The notes under the pieces: generated by a model
Told to the model about the DNA's origin: nothing
Database searches by the model: none
What the model saw: the letters and a program-made list of their open reading frames with translations, nothing else
Part shown: piece by piece, positions 44,009-55,212 of the stretch
How positions within the stretch are numbered: the stretch's first letter is position 1
How the letters are laid out: every line of letters starts with the position of its first letter
Made by a program: the position numbers and the translations under genes
Source of the DNA: Brevundimonas sp. AAP58
Lineage (GTDB): Bacteria > Pseudomonadota > Alphaproteobacteria > Caulobacterales > Caulobacteraceae
Assembly: GCF_001295975.1 (NCBI RefSeq)
Contig: NZ_LJHU01000023.1
Span: 1 to 55,376, forward strand
Direction of reading: 5' to 3'
DNA length: 55,376 nucleotides

Positions 44009-44551
44009 TCACGCGCGCTCTCCACGGGGCCGGCCATAGTCGACCAGCAGGTCGGCCAGCTCCACGAAAGCATCGGCCTGGCGGCGCAGTTCGTCGGCGA
44101 TCTGGGGCGGCTGGGACTTCATGGTGGAGACGACGGTGACGCGTACGCCTTTCGCCTGGACCGCCTGAACCAGCCGGCGGAAGTCGCCGTCGCCGGAGAA
44201 GAGGATGGCGTGGTCGATGCGGGGGGCGAGCTCCAGCATGTCGACGGCGATCTCGATGTCCATGTTGCCCTTCATCCGACTGTATCCCTGGGCGTCGGTG
44301 AAGCGCTTGACCGGTTTGGTCACGACCGAGAAGCCGTTGTAGCCCAGCCAGTCGACCAGGGGCCGGACGGCGGAGAACTCTTCGCCCTCGACCACGGCCG
44401 TGTAATAATAGGCCCGAACCAGGACGGCTTTCTCCCGGAACGCTTCGAGCATTCTTTTGAAGTCGAGGTCGGCGTTCAGGGCCTTGGTCGCCGAATGAAG
44501 ATTGGCCCCGTCGATGAACAGGGCGAGGCGATCGGTCGGGTAAAGGGTCAT
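44009..44551 (-). CDS. NYN-domain (LabA/DUF88-type) putative ribonuclease
   Basis: The 180-residue protein is a PIN-like NYN domain. It has LALFIDGANLHSATKAL with the first catalytic Asp at the N-terminus, YYYTAVVEGEEF, MKGNMDIEIAVDMLELA (second acidic cluster) and HAILFSGDGDFRRLVQAVQ (third). VTVVSTMKSQPPQIADELRR and VELADLL follow. These residues make a metal-dependent RNA nuclease plausible; LabA proteins also appear in regulatory roles. The target is unknown. Its ATG at 44549-44551 overlaps the folK ATG (44550-44552) on the other strand in a CATG. Confidence 0.88.
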   Translation of the reverse strand: MTLYPTDRLALFIDGANLHSATKALNADLDFKRMLEAFREKAVLVRAYYYTAVVEGEEFSAVRPLVDWLGYNGFSVVTKPVKRFTDAQGYSRMKGNMDIEIAVDMLELAPRIDHAILFSGDGDFRRLVQAVQAKGVRVTVVSTMKSQPPQIADELRRQADAFVELADLLVDYGRPRGERA

Positions 44552-45170
44552 GAGTATTCCGTCGGCTGAAATGGGCGTCCCGGTCTCCGTCGAAATGGAC
44601 GATGACCTCGATCTGGACGCCGCCGTCTTCGTCGCGCTCGGCTGCAATGACAAGGGGGTGTGGGCGGACTGCGTCGAGGCGCTGGAGGCGGGGCTGGCGC
44701 GGTTCCGGGCGGAGGGGATCGATGTTGTGGCGCGGTCGTCTTGGTGGCGGTCGCAGGCCTGGCCCGATCCGAGCGATCCGCCGTTCCTGAATGGCGTGGC
44801 GCGGGTGCGGACAGCGCTCGACGCCCACGGGCTGATGGCGGCGCTGGGGCGGATCGAGGAGGCGATGGGGCGCCGGAGGGGGGCGAGGAACGCGCCGCGC
44901 ACCTTGGATCTGGACCTGATCGCCTATGGGCGGGATACGGGAGACTGCGAGGGGCTGATCCTGCCCCATCCGCGGGCGGCGGAGCGGTTGTTCGTCATGG
45001 GTCCGCTGGCGGAGATCGCGCCGGAGTGGCGGCATCCTGTGCTCGGCGAGACGGCGGAGGCGCTGGCGAGGCTGGCCGAGGTTGGGACGGATGCGAGGCC
45101 GATCCCTCTTCCCCCTTCCCCTGGAGGGGGAAGGGCCGGGGATGGGGTGGAGGCACGACCTCGGGAGTAG
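44550..45170 (+). CDS. folK: 2-amino-4-hydroxy-6-hydroxymethyldihydropteridine pyrophosphokinase
   Basis: The 206-residue HPPK catalyses pyrophosphoryl transfer from ATP in folate synthesis. It has VFVALGCNDKG, RSSWWRSQAWPDPSDPPFLNG, RRGARNAPRTLDLDLIAYG (metal and ATP site) and LPHPRAAERLFVMGPLAEI. The ATG at 44550 is followed by about 18 non-conserved residues; in-frame ATGs at 44571 and 44595 are possible. The last about 20 codons (PLPPSPGGGRAGDGVEARPRE) are encoded by a dispersed palindromic repeat, which also supplies the stop codon, so the native C-terminus has been replaced or extended. Confidence 0.9.
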   Translation: MSIPSAEMGVPVSVEMDDDLDLDAAVFVALGCNDKGVWADCVEALEAGLARFRAEGIDVVARSSWWRSQAWPDPSDPPFLNGVARVRTALDAHGLMAALGRIEEAMGRRRGARNAPRTLDLDLIAYGRDTGDCEGLILPHPRAAERLFVMGPLAEIAPEWRHPVLGETAEALARLAEVGTDARPIPLPPSPGGGRAGDGVEARPRE

Positions 45171-45264
45171 AGCACGGTCACACAGAAGCCATTGGAGTCT
45201 CAGCGGCTCATTGGCCGCATCCTGCCTCCACCCCATCCCAACCCTTCCCCCTCGAGGGGAAGGG
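45113..45264. repeat. Palindromic dispersed repeat, copy 1
   Basis: This 152-bp element is bounded by two small hairpins, CCCTTCCCC-tgga-GGGGGAAGGG (45113-45135) and CCCTTCCCCCTCGAGGGGAAGGG-type (45242-45264). Inside these, GGGGATGGGGTGGAGGCA and TGCCTCCACCCCATCC form a second inverted pair, so the whole element folds on itself. It shares both ends and an internal GCACGGTCACAC with copy 2 at 48215-48369. Its left end is translated as the folK C-terminus. It lies just upstream of the rpoZ promoter. Confidence 0.9.
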
Positions 45265-45312
45265 CTTTCTTTAGCCGCCCCAAAACCGCCCATTCCCCGC
45301 GCCACAGTGGCG

Positions 45313-45341
45313 TTGCACAAACGCCTCCCTATCTGTATGCA
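45313..45341 (+). promoter_or_regulatory. Putative rpoZ promoter
   Basis: TTGCAC (45313-45318), a 17-base spacer and TATGCA (45336-45341) lie 31 bases before the rpoZ ATG, just outside the right end of the palindromic repeat. Confidence 0.55.
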
Positions 45342-45371
45342 GCGCGGTTCTCCCCGCCTCGAAGGACTCCC

Positions 45372-45731
45372 ATGGCTCGCGTCACCGTCGAAGACTGCAT
45401 CGAGAAGGTCCCGAACCGCTTCGGCCTGGTTCTGCTGGCCGGCAACCGCGCCCGCGCCATCGCCAACGGCGCGCCGCTGACGCTCGATCGCGACAACGAC
45501 AAGAACCCCGTCGTGGCGCTGCGCGAGATCGCCGAGGAAACGATCAAGCCGGACGACCTGACCGAGACGGTCGTGGTGGCGCTGCAGCGCGTCGACGAAC
45601 GCACCGAGGCCGAGGACGAGGCCGAGGTCGCCGGCCTGCTGGCGGAACCGCAGCACATGAACATGGCCGAGGCCGAGCTGATCCGCGCGCTGCAGAGCGA
45701 CCGCGACGGCGGACAGGAGGAGCGGTACTGA
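45372..45731 (+). CDS. rpoZ: RNA polymerase omega subunit
   Basis: The 119-residue omega subunit helps assemble beta-prime into RNA polymerase. The conserved core is [41 protein letters not shown] and [13 protein letters not shown]. The acidic C-terminal extension (about 60-119) is typical of Alphaproteobacteria. GAAGGA precedes the ATG at 45372. The codons upstream in the same frame come from the repeat and are not coding. The 3' end contains AGGAGG (45715-45720), which serves the downstream rel gene whose start overlaps the TGA. Confidence 0.95.
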   Translation: MARVTVEDCIEKVPNRFGLVLLAGNRARAIANGAPLTLDRDNDKNPVVALREIAEETIKPDDLTETVVVALQRVDERTEAEDEAEVAGLLAEPQHMNMAEAELIRALQSDRDGGQEERY

Positions 45732-48022
45732 CGGCAGAACCCGCCAACGGTATCACCATCCTCCCGGCGCGGGCCGGAAAGTCCCCGCCGCAAACGACCA
45801 TTGCCAACGACATCGCGCCCGCCGCGCCTCCGGCCGCCGCTCCGGCCCCGGAGAAGCGCGCGCCGGTCCTGCGTCAGTTCGAGCTGATCGAGGCCGTCAA
45901 GGCCTATGATCCCACCGCCGACGAGGCCCTGCTGAACCGGGCCTATGTCTATGCGATGAAGATGCACGGCTCGCAGCTGCGGGCCTCGGGCGATCCCTAT
46001 TTCGCCCATCCGATCCAGGTCGCGGGCATCCTGACCGACTATCGGCTGGACACCGCCACCATCGTCACCGCCCTGCTGCACGACGTGGTCGAGGACACCT
46101 CGGCGACGCGCGACGACATCGCCCGCATGTTCGGGGAAGAGGTCGCCGTCCTGGTCGAAGGCGTGACCAAGCTGAGCCGGCTGGAGCTCCAGGCCGAGCA
46201 CACGCGCCAGGCCGAGAACCTGCGGAAGTTCATCCTGGCGATCAGCCGGGACGTGCGCGTGCTTCTGGTCAAGCTGGCCGACCGGCTGCACAACATGCGT
46301 ACGCTCCAATACGTCAAGCCGGAGAAGCGCGAGCGCATCAGTCGCGAGACGCTGGAGGTCTATGCGCCGCTGGGCCGCTCCATCGGCATTCACCGGATCG
46401 CGTCGGAGCTGGAGGAGTTGGCCTTCGAGCACCTGAACCCGACGGCCCGCACCGCCATCGAGCGGCGGCTGGAAGCGCTGAAGCTCGAGCACGGCCGAGC
46501 CACGCACAAGGTCACGGCCGAGATCCAGCAGGTGCTGTCCGAGGCCGGGATCGAGGCGCGGGTCTATGGCCGGCAGAAGACGCCCTATTCGATCTGGAGG
46601 AAGCTGCAGCGCAAGTCGGTGGGCTTTTCCTCCCTGTCCGACATCTATGGCTTCCGCGTCCTGGTCGAGGCCGAGGACGACTGCTACCGCGCGCTCGGCG
46701 TCATCCACCGGGCCTGGCCGATGGTGCCCGAGCGGTTCAAGGACTTCATCTCCACGCCCAAGTCGAACAACTATCGCAGCCTGCACACGACGGTGGTGGG
46801 GCCGGGCGGCCTGCGCATCGAGATGCAGATTCGCACCCAGGCCATGGACCGCGTGGCCGAGGACGGGGTGGCGGCGCACTGGGCCTACAAGAACAAGGCC
46901 TATGGCTTTGACCAGGAGGCGATGGAGCGGGAAGGGGGCCGTGATCCGCTCCAGAACCTGCGCCACCTGGTGCAGGTGATCGAGCACGGCGAGGGCGGCG
47001 AGGACTGGGTCGAGCACGCCAAGCTCGAGATGTATCTGGATCAGGTGTTCGTCTTCACGCCCAAGGGGGCGCTGATCACCCTGCCTCAGGGGGGGATGCC
47101 GCTGGATTTCGCCTATGCCGTCCACACCGAGGTCGGCGACACGGCCGTGGGGGTGAAGATCAACGGCGAGCTGAAGCCCATGCGCACGCGGCTGCAGAAC
47201 GGCGACGTGGTCGAGATCATCCGCGGCAAGAAGCGCGAGGCGCCGGCGGACTGGCGCAGCCTGACGGTGACGGGCCGCGCCCGCTCGGCGATCCGACGCC
47301 ACATCCGACATGTGGAGCGCGACGAGTTCCTGAAGCTGGGGCGCACCACGCTGGAGGCGACACTGACGCGGGCGGGCAAGAGCCTGGCGGATGTAACGCT
47401 GAAGCCGGCGCTGGAGACCCTGGCCCTGGGGTCGGAGGACGACCTGTTCGACGCCATCGGGCGGGGGCGCCTGCCGGTCAACAAGGTGGCCGAGACCCTG
47501 TTCCCGGCGCTGAAAGGGACGCTGGCGACCGGCGAGGAACGAAAGAAGATCGCCGACGATCAGGCGCGGCTGTTCGTGCGGGGCGGGGGGCTGACGCCCG
47601 GCGTCTCGATCCACTTTGGCGAATGCTGCACGCCGGTGCCGGGCGACCGCATCGTCGGCATCCTGGAGCCCGAGAAGGGCCTGACCGTGCACGTCATCGA
47701 CTGCCAGCGCCTGGCCGACTTCGCCGACGACGACAGCGTCTGGAACGACCTGCAATGGACGCCCGAGGCCGAGAAGGGCACCGTCGGCATGGCGCGGTTC
47801 CGCGCCACCATCAAGAACGCGCCGGGCGTGCTGGGGCAGGTGGCGACGGTCATCGGCGAGGCGGGCGGCAACATCCTGAACCTGAAGATGGCCCACCGGC
47901 AGCAGGACTTCTTCGACGTCGACCTGGACGTGGAAGTGTCGGACGCCAAGCACGCGACGACGTTGATGGCGGCGCTGAGGGCCAATCCGTCGGTGGATAC
48001 GGTGGAGCGGTCGCGGGGATAA
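45728..48022 (+). CDS. spoT: Bifunctional (p)ppGpp synthetase/hydrolase (Rel/SpoT family), probable CTG start
   Basis: The protein has 764 residues if started at CTG 45728. The HD hydrolase domain has [18 protein letters not shown] and [12 protein letters not shown]. The synthetase domain has [13 protein letters not shown] and [20 protein letters not shown], whose RxKD motif marks bifunctional Rel. TGS ([17 protein letters not shown]), a helical/zinc-finger-like region ([11 protein letters not shown]) and a C-terminal ACT domain follow. The first ATG, 45956, falls inside the conserved N-terminus ([20 protein letters not shown]); no in-frame ATG, GTG or TTG exists between it and rpoZ. CTG at 45728 has AGGAGG with 7-base spacing and overlaps the rpoZ stop as CTGA. 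The protein controls the stringent response and cell-cycle entry under starvation. Confidence 0.9.
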   Translation: MTAEPANGITILPARAGKSPPQTTIANDIAPAAPPAAAPAPEKRAPVLRQFELIEAVKAYDPTADEALLNRAYVYAMKMHGSQLRASGDPYFAHPIQVAGILTDYRLDTATIVTALLHDVVEDTSATRDDIARMFGEEVAVLVEGVTKLSRLELQAEHTRQAENLRKFILAISRDVRVLLVKLADRLHNMRTLQYVKPEKRERISRETLEVYAPLGRSIGIHRIASELEELAFEHLNPTARTAIERRLEALKLEHGRATHKVTAEIQQVLSEAGIEARVYGRQKTPYSIWRKLQRKSVGFSSLSDIYGFRVLVEAEDDCYRALGVIHRAWPMVPERFKDFISTPKSNNYRSLHTTVVGPGGLRIEMQIRTQAMDRVAEDGVAAHWAYKNKAYGFDQEAMEREGGRDPLQNLRHLVQVIEHGEGGEDWVEHAKLEMYLDQVFVFTPKGALITLPQGGMPLDFAYAVHTEVGDTAVGVKINGELKPMRTRLQNGDVVEIIRGKKREAPADWRSLTVTGRARSAIRRHIRHVERDEFLKLGRTTLEATLTRAGKSLADVTLKPALETLALGSEDDLFDAIGRGRLPVNKVAETLFPALKGTLATGEERKKIADDQARLFVRGGGLTPGVSIHFGECCTPVPGDRIVGILEPEKGLTVHVIDCQRLADFADDDSVWNDLQWTPEAEKGTVGMARFRATIKNAPGVLGQVATVIGEAGGNILNLKMAHRQQDFFDVDLDVEVSDAKHATTLMAALRANPSVDTVERSRG

Positions 48023-48049
48023 GACTGTGCGCTTCTCGCAGCAAAGCTG

Positions 48050-48078
48050 TTGACGAGAACAAATCCGCAACATAGAAC
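48050..48078 (+). promoter_or_regulatory. Promoter of the 29-codon SOS gene (sidA)
   Basis: TTGACG (48050-48055), a 17-base spacer and TAGAAC (48073-48078) are close to the Caulobacter housekeeping consensus (TTGACGS and GCTANAWC). The -10 lies within the LexA operator at 48075-48089, the arrangement expected for tight SOS repression. Confidence 0.75.
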
Positions 48079-48089
48079 ATTCCAGGAAC
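48075..48089 (+). promoter_or_regulatory. LexA (SOS) operator of the 29-codon gene
   Basis: GAACATTCCAGGAAC is an exact GAAC-N7-GAAC, the reverse complement of the alphaproteobacterial LexA box GTTC-N7-GTTC. It covers the -10 element and probable start point. A second, imperfect box (GAAC-N7-CAAC, 48057-48071) lies 18 bases upstream between -35 and -10. Confidence 0.85.
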
Positions 48090-48110
48090 ACGTAATCTGG
48101 GGATAAGCCG

Positions 48111-48200
48111 ATGTCGAGGGTGGTTCGGGAGACGCTGTCGCTTGCGTCGTGCGGCGGCTTTGTCTGGATGGTGTGGCAGGTCGCCCTGCTGGCGCGATGA
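48111..48200 (+). CDS. sidA: SOS-induced small membrane cell-division inhibitor (SidA-like), 29 aa
   Basis: The 29-codon gene has ATG at 48111 and TGA at 48198-48200. GGGGA ends 7 bases before the ATG. The product has a short polar/basic N-terminus (MSRVVRETL) and a single hydrophobic helix to near the C-terminus (SLASCGGFVWMVWQVALLA), ending in Arg. It has a strong promoter with a perfect LexA box on the -10. In C. crescentus, SidA is a 29-residue inner-membrane protein, LexA-repressed, that blocks division through FtsW, and I recall it lying beside dnaE; dnaE starts 233 bases downstream here. Identity is inferred from length, topology, operator and neighbour, not alignment. Confidence 0.75.
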   Translation: MSRVVRETLSLASCGGFVWMVWQVALLAR

Positions 48201-48214
48201 GTCGCGCTTGAACT

Positions 48215-48369
48215 CCCTTCCCCTGGAGGGGGAAGGGCCGGGGATGGGGTGGAGGCACGGCATTCGAATGAGGCACGGTCACACCGAACCAAGACATCGG
48301 AGTCACCGTGTCCGATCTCGGGCGGGGCGCCTCCACCCCATCCCAACCCTTCCCCCTCGAGGGGAAGGG
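48215..48369. repeat. Palindromic dispersed repeat, copy 2
   Basis: This 155-bp element has the same layout and orientation as copy 1 at 45113-45264. End hairpins lie at 48215-48237 and 48347-48369, and inner inverted arms GGGGATGGGGTGGAGGCA / GCCTCCACCCCATCCC are present. The central GCACGGTCACAC is conserved while the rest of the middle differs. It begins 14 bases after the sidA stop and may act as its terminator. Together with sidA it accounts for most of the 411-base gap between rel and dnaE. Confidence 0.9.
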
Positions 48370-48433
48370 CTAGAGCGCGCGGAGCCATCGCGTCGCAGCC
48401 GGGAAGGTCTGCTAGAGTCGAGCAGGGTAGGTC

Positions 48434-51891
<3,458 letters not shown>

Positions 51892-51895
<4 letters not shown>

Positions 51896-52248
51896 GCAGC
51901 GATGATCAGCGCTTCCTGCCTCCGGAGTATGAGCCGCCAGTATGGGTCTGGTGGCTAGCCGGATTACTGGCCTTGGCAGGGCCAGTCTTGCTCCAACCTA
52001 TTTGGCCTGGAGGTTGGTTTTTCGGCGGACTGACCCCCACCGTATTTATCGTGGGCCTTTTTGCTGCGGCACCATCCGAGTTCTATCCGAACGATGAAAT
52101 GCGCATGCCGCCGCGCCGCTCGATCCGAAGGCGGGGGCCATCCGACTGGGAGGCAGCGTGGAAACGCGCTTTCCTGGCTGCCGGCGTTTGCCTCATGCTG
52201 GCAATCATCGACGACTGGATCCAGATGGGCTTCGGTACGCTGTTCTAG
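51892..52248 (+). CDS. Small membrane protein of unknown function, coupled to dnaE
   Basis: The 118-residue protein starts at GTG 51892, overlapping the dnaE stop as GTGA. It has a Pro-rich N-terminus ([14 protein letters not shown]) and two adjoining hydrophobic segments (about 18-60, [14 protein letters not shown] and [15 protein letters not shown]). A basic cytoplasmic stretch ([20 protein letters not shown]) and a last helix ([16 protein letters not shown]) follow. I do not recognise the family. Codon usage is less GC-rich than in dnaE or rpsB, consistent with low expression. The coupling to dnaE is seen directly; any replication role is speculative. Confidence 0.72.
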
Positions 52249-52254
52249 CGTCGC

Positions 52255-52283
52255 TTGCCTTTTCCGCCTTCTCCGTCTATCTG
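52255..52283 (+). promoter_or_regulatory. Putative rpsB promoter
   Basis: TTGCCT (52255-52260), a 17-base spacer and TATCTG (52278-52283) predict a leader of about 115 bases before the rpsB ATG. Confidence 0.5.
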
Positions 52284-52330
52284 CCCCGCGCACTTCACAC
52301 GCGTGGCGTGGCGCGTCGGGGGAGACATCC

Positions 52331-52372
52331 CGGGCGCTCCGTTCCGAGGGACCCAGGTCCTTTAAGCGCCCG
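52331..52372 (+). promoter_or_regulatory. Structured rpsB leader hairpin
   Basis: A perfect 8-bp stem (CGGGCGCT 52331-52338 with AGCGCCCG 52365-52372) encloses a smaller hairpin (GGAC/GTCC). It lies 32 bases before the rpsB start codon. Ribosomal protein S2 operons are commonly autoregulated through leader structures, so this may be an S2-binding element. Confidence 0.4.
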
Positions 52373-52404
52373 CGGCGGATCAATCGGATAAAGGACTGAC
52401 ACAG

Positions 52405-53292
52405 ATGGCTCTGCCTGAATTCTCCATGCGCACCCTGCTCGAAGCCGGCGCGCACTTCGGCCACCAGACGCACCGCTGGAACCCGAAGATGGAGCGCTAC
52501 ATCTTCGGATCGCGCTCGAACATCCACATCATCGACCTGTCGCAGACCATGCCGCTGCTGCACCAGGCCCTGGTCGCCGTGCGCGAGGTCGCCGCCAAGG
52601 GCGGTCGCGTGCTGTTCGTCGGCACCAAGCGCCAGGCCGCCGAGCCGGTCGCCGAGGCCGCCAAGCGCTGCGCCCAGTACTATATGAACAACCGCTGGCT
52701 GGGCGGCACGCTCACCAACTGGAAGACCGTGTCGGGCTCGATCGCCCGCCTGCGCGAGCTGGAAGGCATTCTGGAGCGCGGTGGCGAAGGCCGGGTCAAG
52801 AAGGAACTGGTCAACCTGGCGCGCGAGAAGGACAAGCTGGAGCTGTCGCTCGGCGGCATCCGGGACATGGGCTCGATCCCGGACATCATGTTCGTGATTG
52901 ACACCAACAAGGAAGCGATCGCGATCCAGGAAGCCCGCAAGCTGAACATCCCGATCATCGCCATCCTGGACACCAACTGCGATCCGGACGGCATCACCTA
53001 TCCGATCCCGGGCAACGATGACGCCGCCCGCGCCATCCAGACCTACTGCGATCTGATCGCCGACGCGGTGCTGGACGGCCTGGCCGCCGGCGCCTCGGCG
53101 CAGGGCATCGACCTGGGCGCCTCGGTGAACCCGGAAGAGCCGATGCTGCGCGAGGCTTCGGCCCCGGTCGCCGCCGACGCCGCTCCGGAAGGCGCGGAAG
53201 CCGTGGCCGAAGAGATGCTGGCCGCCTCGGGCGAAGAGGCTCCGGCCGCTTCGGAAGAGGCCCCGGCCGCCGAAGAAGCGACCAACGCCTGA
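52405..53292 (+). CDS. rpsB: 30S ribosomal protein S2
   Basis: The 295-residue protein starts [20 protein letters not shown] and includes [46 protein letters not shown] and [25 protein letters not shown], all standard S2 blocks. The core ends near residue 230. A 60-residue Ala/Glu/Pro-rich acidic tail follows, longer than in E. coli (241 residues) but typical of Alphaproteobacteria. AAAGGA lies before the ATG. It is first in the rpsB-tsf-pyrH-frr order conserved across bacteria. Confidence 0.97.
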   Translation: MALPEFSMRTLLEAGAHFGHQTHRWNPKMERYIFGSRSNIHIIDLSQTMPLLHQALVAVREVAAKGGRVLFVGTKRQAAEPVAEAAKRCAQYYMNNRWLGGTLTNWKTVSGSIARLRELEGILERGGEGRVKKELVNLAREKDKLELSLGGIRDMGSIPDIMFVIDTNKEAIAIQEARKLNIPIIAILDTNCDPDGITYPIPGNDDAARAIQTYCDLIADAVLDGLAAGASAQGIDLGASVNPEEPMLREASAPVAADAAPEGAEAVAEEMLAASGEEAPAASEEAPAAEEATNA

Positions 53293-53298
53293 TCGGAT

Positions 53299-53357
53299 CG
53301 GTCCGGCGAACCGGACCGTCCGCAAACTGACATGCGGCCGGGGTAACTCCCCGGCCG
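53299..53357 (+). terminator. Paired hairpins between rpsB and tsf
   Basis: Two perfect hairpins lie in the 94-base gap: CGGTCCGG-CGAA-CCGGACCG (53299-53318) and CGGCCGGGG-TAACT-CCCCGGCCG (53335-53357). Neither has a U-run, so they more likely attenuate or stabilise the transcript and adjust the rpsB:tsf ratio than fully terminate it. Confidence 0.5.
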
Positions 53358-53386
53358 TTCCCGCATACGACACCAGGAGAGCCGAT

Positions 53387-54331
53387 ATGGCCGAGATCAC
53401 CGCCGCCCTCGTCATGGAACTGCGCGCCAAGTCCGGCGTGGGCATGATGGACTGCAAGAAGGCGCTGCAGGAAACCAACGGCGACATCAACGCCGCCATC
53501 GACTGGCTGCGCGCCAAGGGCCTGTCCAAGGCCGCCAAGAAGGCCGACCGCGTCGCCGCGGAAGGGTTGGTCGCCGTGGCCTCCAAAGAAGACGGCAAGG
53601 GCGAAGTCGGCGCCGCCATCGAGTTCAACGCCGAAACGGACTTCGTGGCCCGTAACGAGCTGTTCCAGAACGCGGCCAAGCAGTTCGCCCAGCTGGGTCT
53701 GGATCACCACTCCATCGAGGCCCTGCACGGCGCCGAGCTGGAGAACGGCAAGACCGTCCAGGACGAAGTGACCCAGATGATCGCCACGATCGGCGAGAAC
53801 ATGCAGCTGCGCCGTGCCGCCCGCCTGTCGGTCGATGAGGGCGTGGTCGCCTCCTACGTCCACAACGCCGTGTCGCCGGGCGTCGGCCGCATCGGCGTGC
53901 TGGTCGCCCTGCACGGCGGCGGCGACAAGGCCGCCCTGCGCGAGCTCGGGCGCAAGATCGCCATGCACGTGGCGGCGACCGCGCCGCTGTCGCTGAACAC
54001 CGACGATCTGGACCCGGCCGCGGTCGAGAAGGAGCGTCAGGTCCTGACCGAGAAGGCCAAGGAAGAAGGCCGTCCGGAAAACATGATCGCCAAGATCGTG
54101 GAAGGCCAGATCAACAAGTTCCAGAAGGACGTGGTGCTGACCAAGCAGCCGTTCGTCATGAACCCCGACGTGACCATCGAGCAGCTGGTCGCCGACACGG
54201 GCAAGGAACTGGGCGCGCCCGGCCTGCACCTGGCCGGCTTCGTCCGCCTGGCGCTGGGCGAGGGCGTGGAGAAGGTCGAAGGGCCGGACTTCGCCTCGGA
54301 AGTCGCCTCGATGATGCAGCCGCAAGCCTGA
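53387..54331 (+). CDS. tsf: Elongation factor Ts
   Basis: This 314-residue guanine-nucleotide exchange factor acts on EF-Tu. The N-terminal UBA-like domain has [20 protein letters not shown] and [19 protein letters not shown]. The core has [16 protein letters not shown], the TDFV sequence that disrupts the Mg site of EF-Tu. The two-subdomain core and a C-terminal module ([16 protein letters not shown]) follow. AGGAG precedes the ATG. It lies downstream of rpsB as usual. Confidence 0.97.
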   Translation: MAEITAALVMELRAKSGVGMMDCKKALQETNGDINAAIDWLRAKGLSKAAKKADRVAAEGLVAVASKEDGKGEVGAAIEFNAETDFVARNELFQNAAKQFAQLGLDHHSIEALHGAELENGKTVQDEVTQMIATIGENMQLRRAARLSVDEGVVASYVHNAVSPGVGRIGVLVALHGGGDKAALRELGRKIAMHVAATAPLSLNTDDLDPAAVEKERQVLTEKAKEEGRPENMIAKIVEGQINKFQKDVVLTKQPFVMNPDVTIEQLVADTGKELGAPGLHLAGFVRLALGEGVEKVEGPDFASEVASMMQPQA

Positions 54332-54354
54332 AACACGGCTTGACGTGAGACCTG

Positions 54355-54386
54355 GGGCGCGGTCGGCTTGGACGCCGGTCGCGCCC
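54355..54386 (+). terminator. Possible terminator after tsf
   Basis: GGGCGCG (54355-54361) and CGCGCCC (54380-54386) form an outer stem around an imperfect inner stem, followed by TTCGTCT. It may partially terminate tsf transcripts. TTGGAC within it, 17 bases before TCTATG, could also serve as part of a pyrH promoter. Confidence 0.35.
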
Positions 54387-54432
54387 TTCGTCTATGATGA
54401 CCCGCCCGATTCCCGACGAACCGAGACGACCG

Positions 54433-55179
54433 ATGACCGACGCCCCCACGCCTGCGCGCTATTCCAAGGTGCTGCTGAAGGTCTCGGGCGAGGTCCTGAT
54501 GGGCGATCAGGGCTATGGCATCGACATGAATACGGTCGACACCGTGGCCGCCGCGATCGCGCGGGTGGTGCAGAGCGGCGTGCAGGTCTGTCTGGTGATC
54601 GGCGGCGGCAACATCTTTCGCGGTCTGTCGACGGCGGCGGCGGGGATGGAGCGGGCCAGCGCCGACTACATGGGCATGCTGGCGACCGTGATGAATGCCC
54701 TCGCGATGCAGAACGCGCTGGAGAAGATCGGCGTCGACACCCGGGTGCAGAGCGCCATCCCCATGGCCGCGATCGCCGAGCCCTATATCCGCAGGCGGGC
54801 CGTGCGCCATCTGGAGAAGGGCCGCGTGGTGATCTTTGCCGCCGGGACCGGCAACCCCTATTTCACGACCGACACGGCGGCGGCCCTGCGCGCGGCCGAG
54901 ATGGGCTGCGACGCCCTGCTGAAGGGCACATCGGTCGACGGCGTCTATTCGGCCGATCCGAAGAAGGACAGGGCGGCGACGCGCTATGACACCCTGACCT
55001 ATCAGGACGTGTTGAGCCGCGACCTGCGGGTGATGGACGCCTCGGCCATCGCCTTGATGCGCGAAAGTAAGATCCCGATCGTGGTCTTTTCGATCCGCGA
55101 GGAAGACAGTCTGCGCAAGGTGCTGAACGGCGAAGGGACTTTCACCGTCATCGGCGATGCGCCCAAGGCCACGGCCTGA
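54433..55179 (+). CDS. pyrH: UMP kinase
   Basis: The 248-residue amino-acid-kinase-fold UMP kinase phosphorylates UMP to UDP. It has [20 protein letters not shown] (phosphate-binding Lys and Gly), [31 protein letters not shown] and [30 protein letters not shown] and a C-terminal hexamer contact region follow. The ATG at 54433 ([12 protein letters not shown]) is favoured; an in-frame ATG at 54394 would add 13 residues. It precedes frr by 33 bases. Confidence 0.96.
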   Translation: MTDAPTPARYSKVLLKVSGEVLMGDQGYGIDMNTVDTVAAAIARVVQSGVQVCLVIGGGNIFRGLSTAAAGMERASADYMGMLATVMNALAMQNALEKIGVDTRVQSAIPMAAIAEPYIRRRAVRHLEKGRVVIFAAGTGNPYFTTDTAAALRAAEMGCDALLKGTSVDGVYSADPKKDRAATRYDTLTYQDVLSRDLRVMDASAIALMRESKIPIVVFSIREEDSLRKVLNGEGTFTVIGDAPKATA

Positions 55180-55212
55180 TACAGCCATAAGAAACGTACG
55201 GAGACTGACCCC

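Noticed and set aside
45956..48022. ATG 45956 as the start of rel
   Set aside because: It would remove 76 conserved residues including the start of the hydrolase domain, and it has no Shine-Dalgarno. CTG 45728 is better supported.
45329..48388. A 1019-codon minus-strand open frame opposite rpoZ-rel
   Set aside because: High-GC third-position bias leaves long antisense frames open. The translation is Arg/His/Gly/Gln-rich without any domain, while the plus strand encodes well-conserved proteins. The similar frame opposite dxs (2760-4760) is rejected for the same reason.
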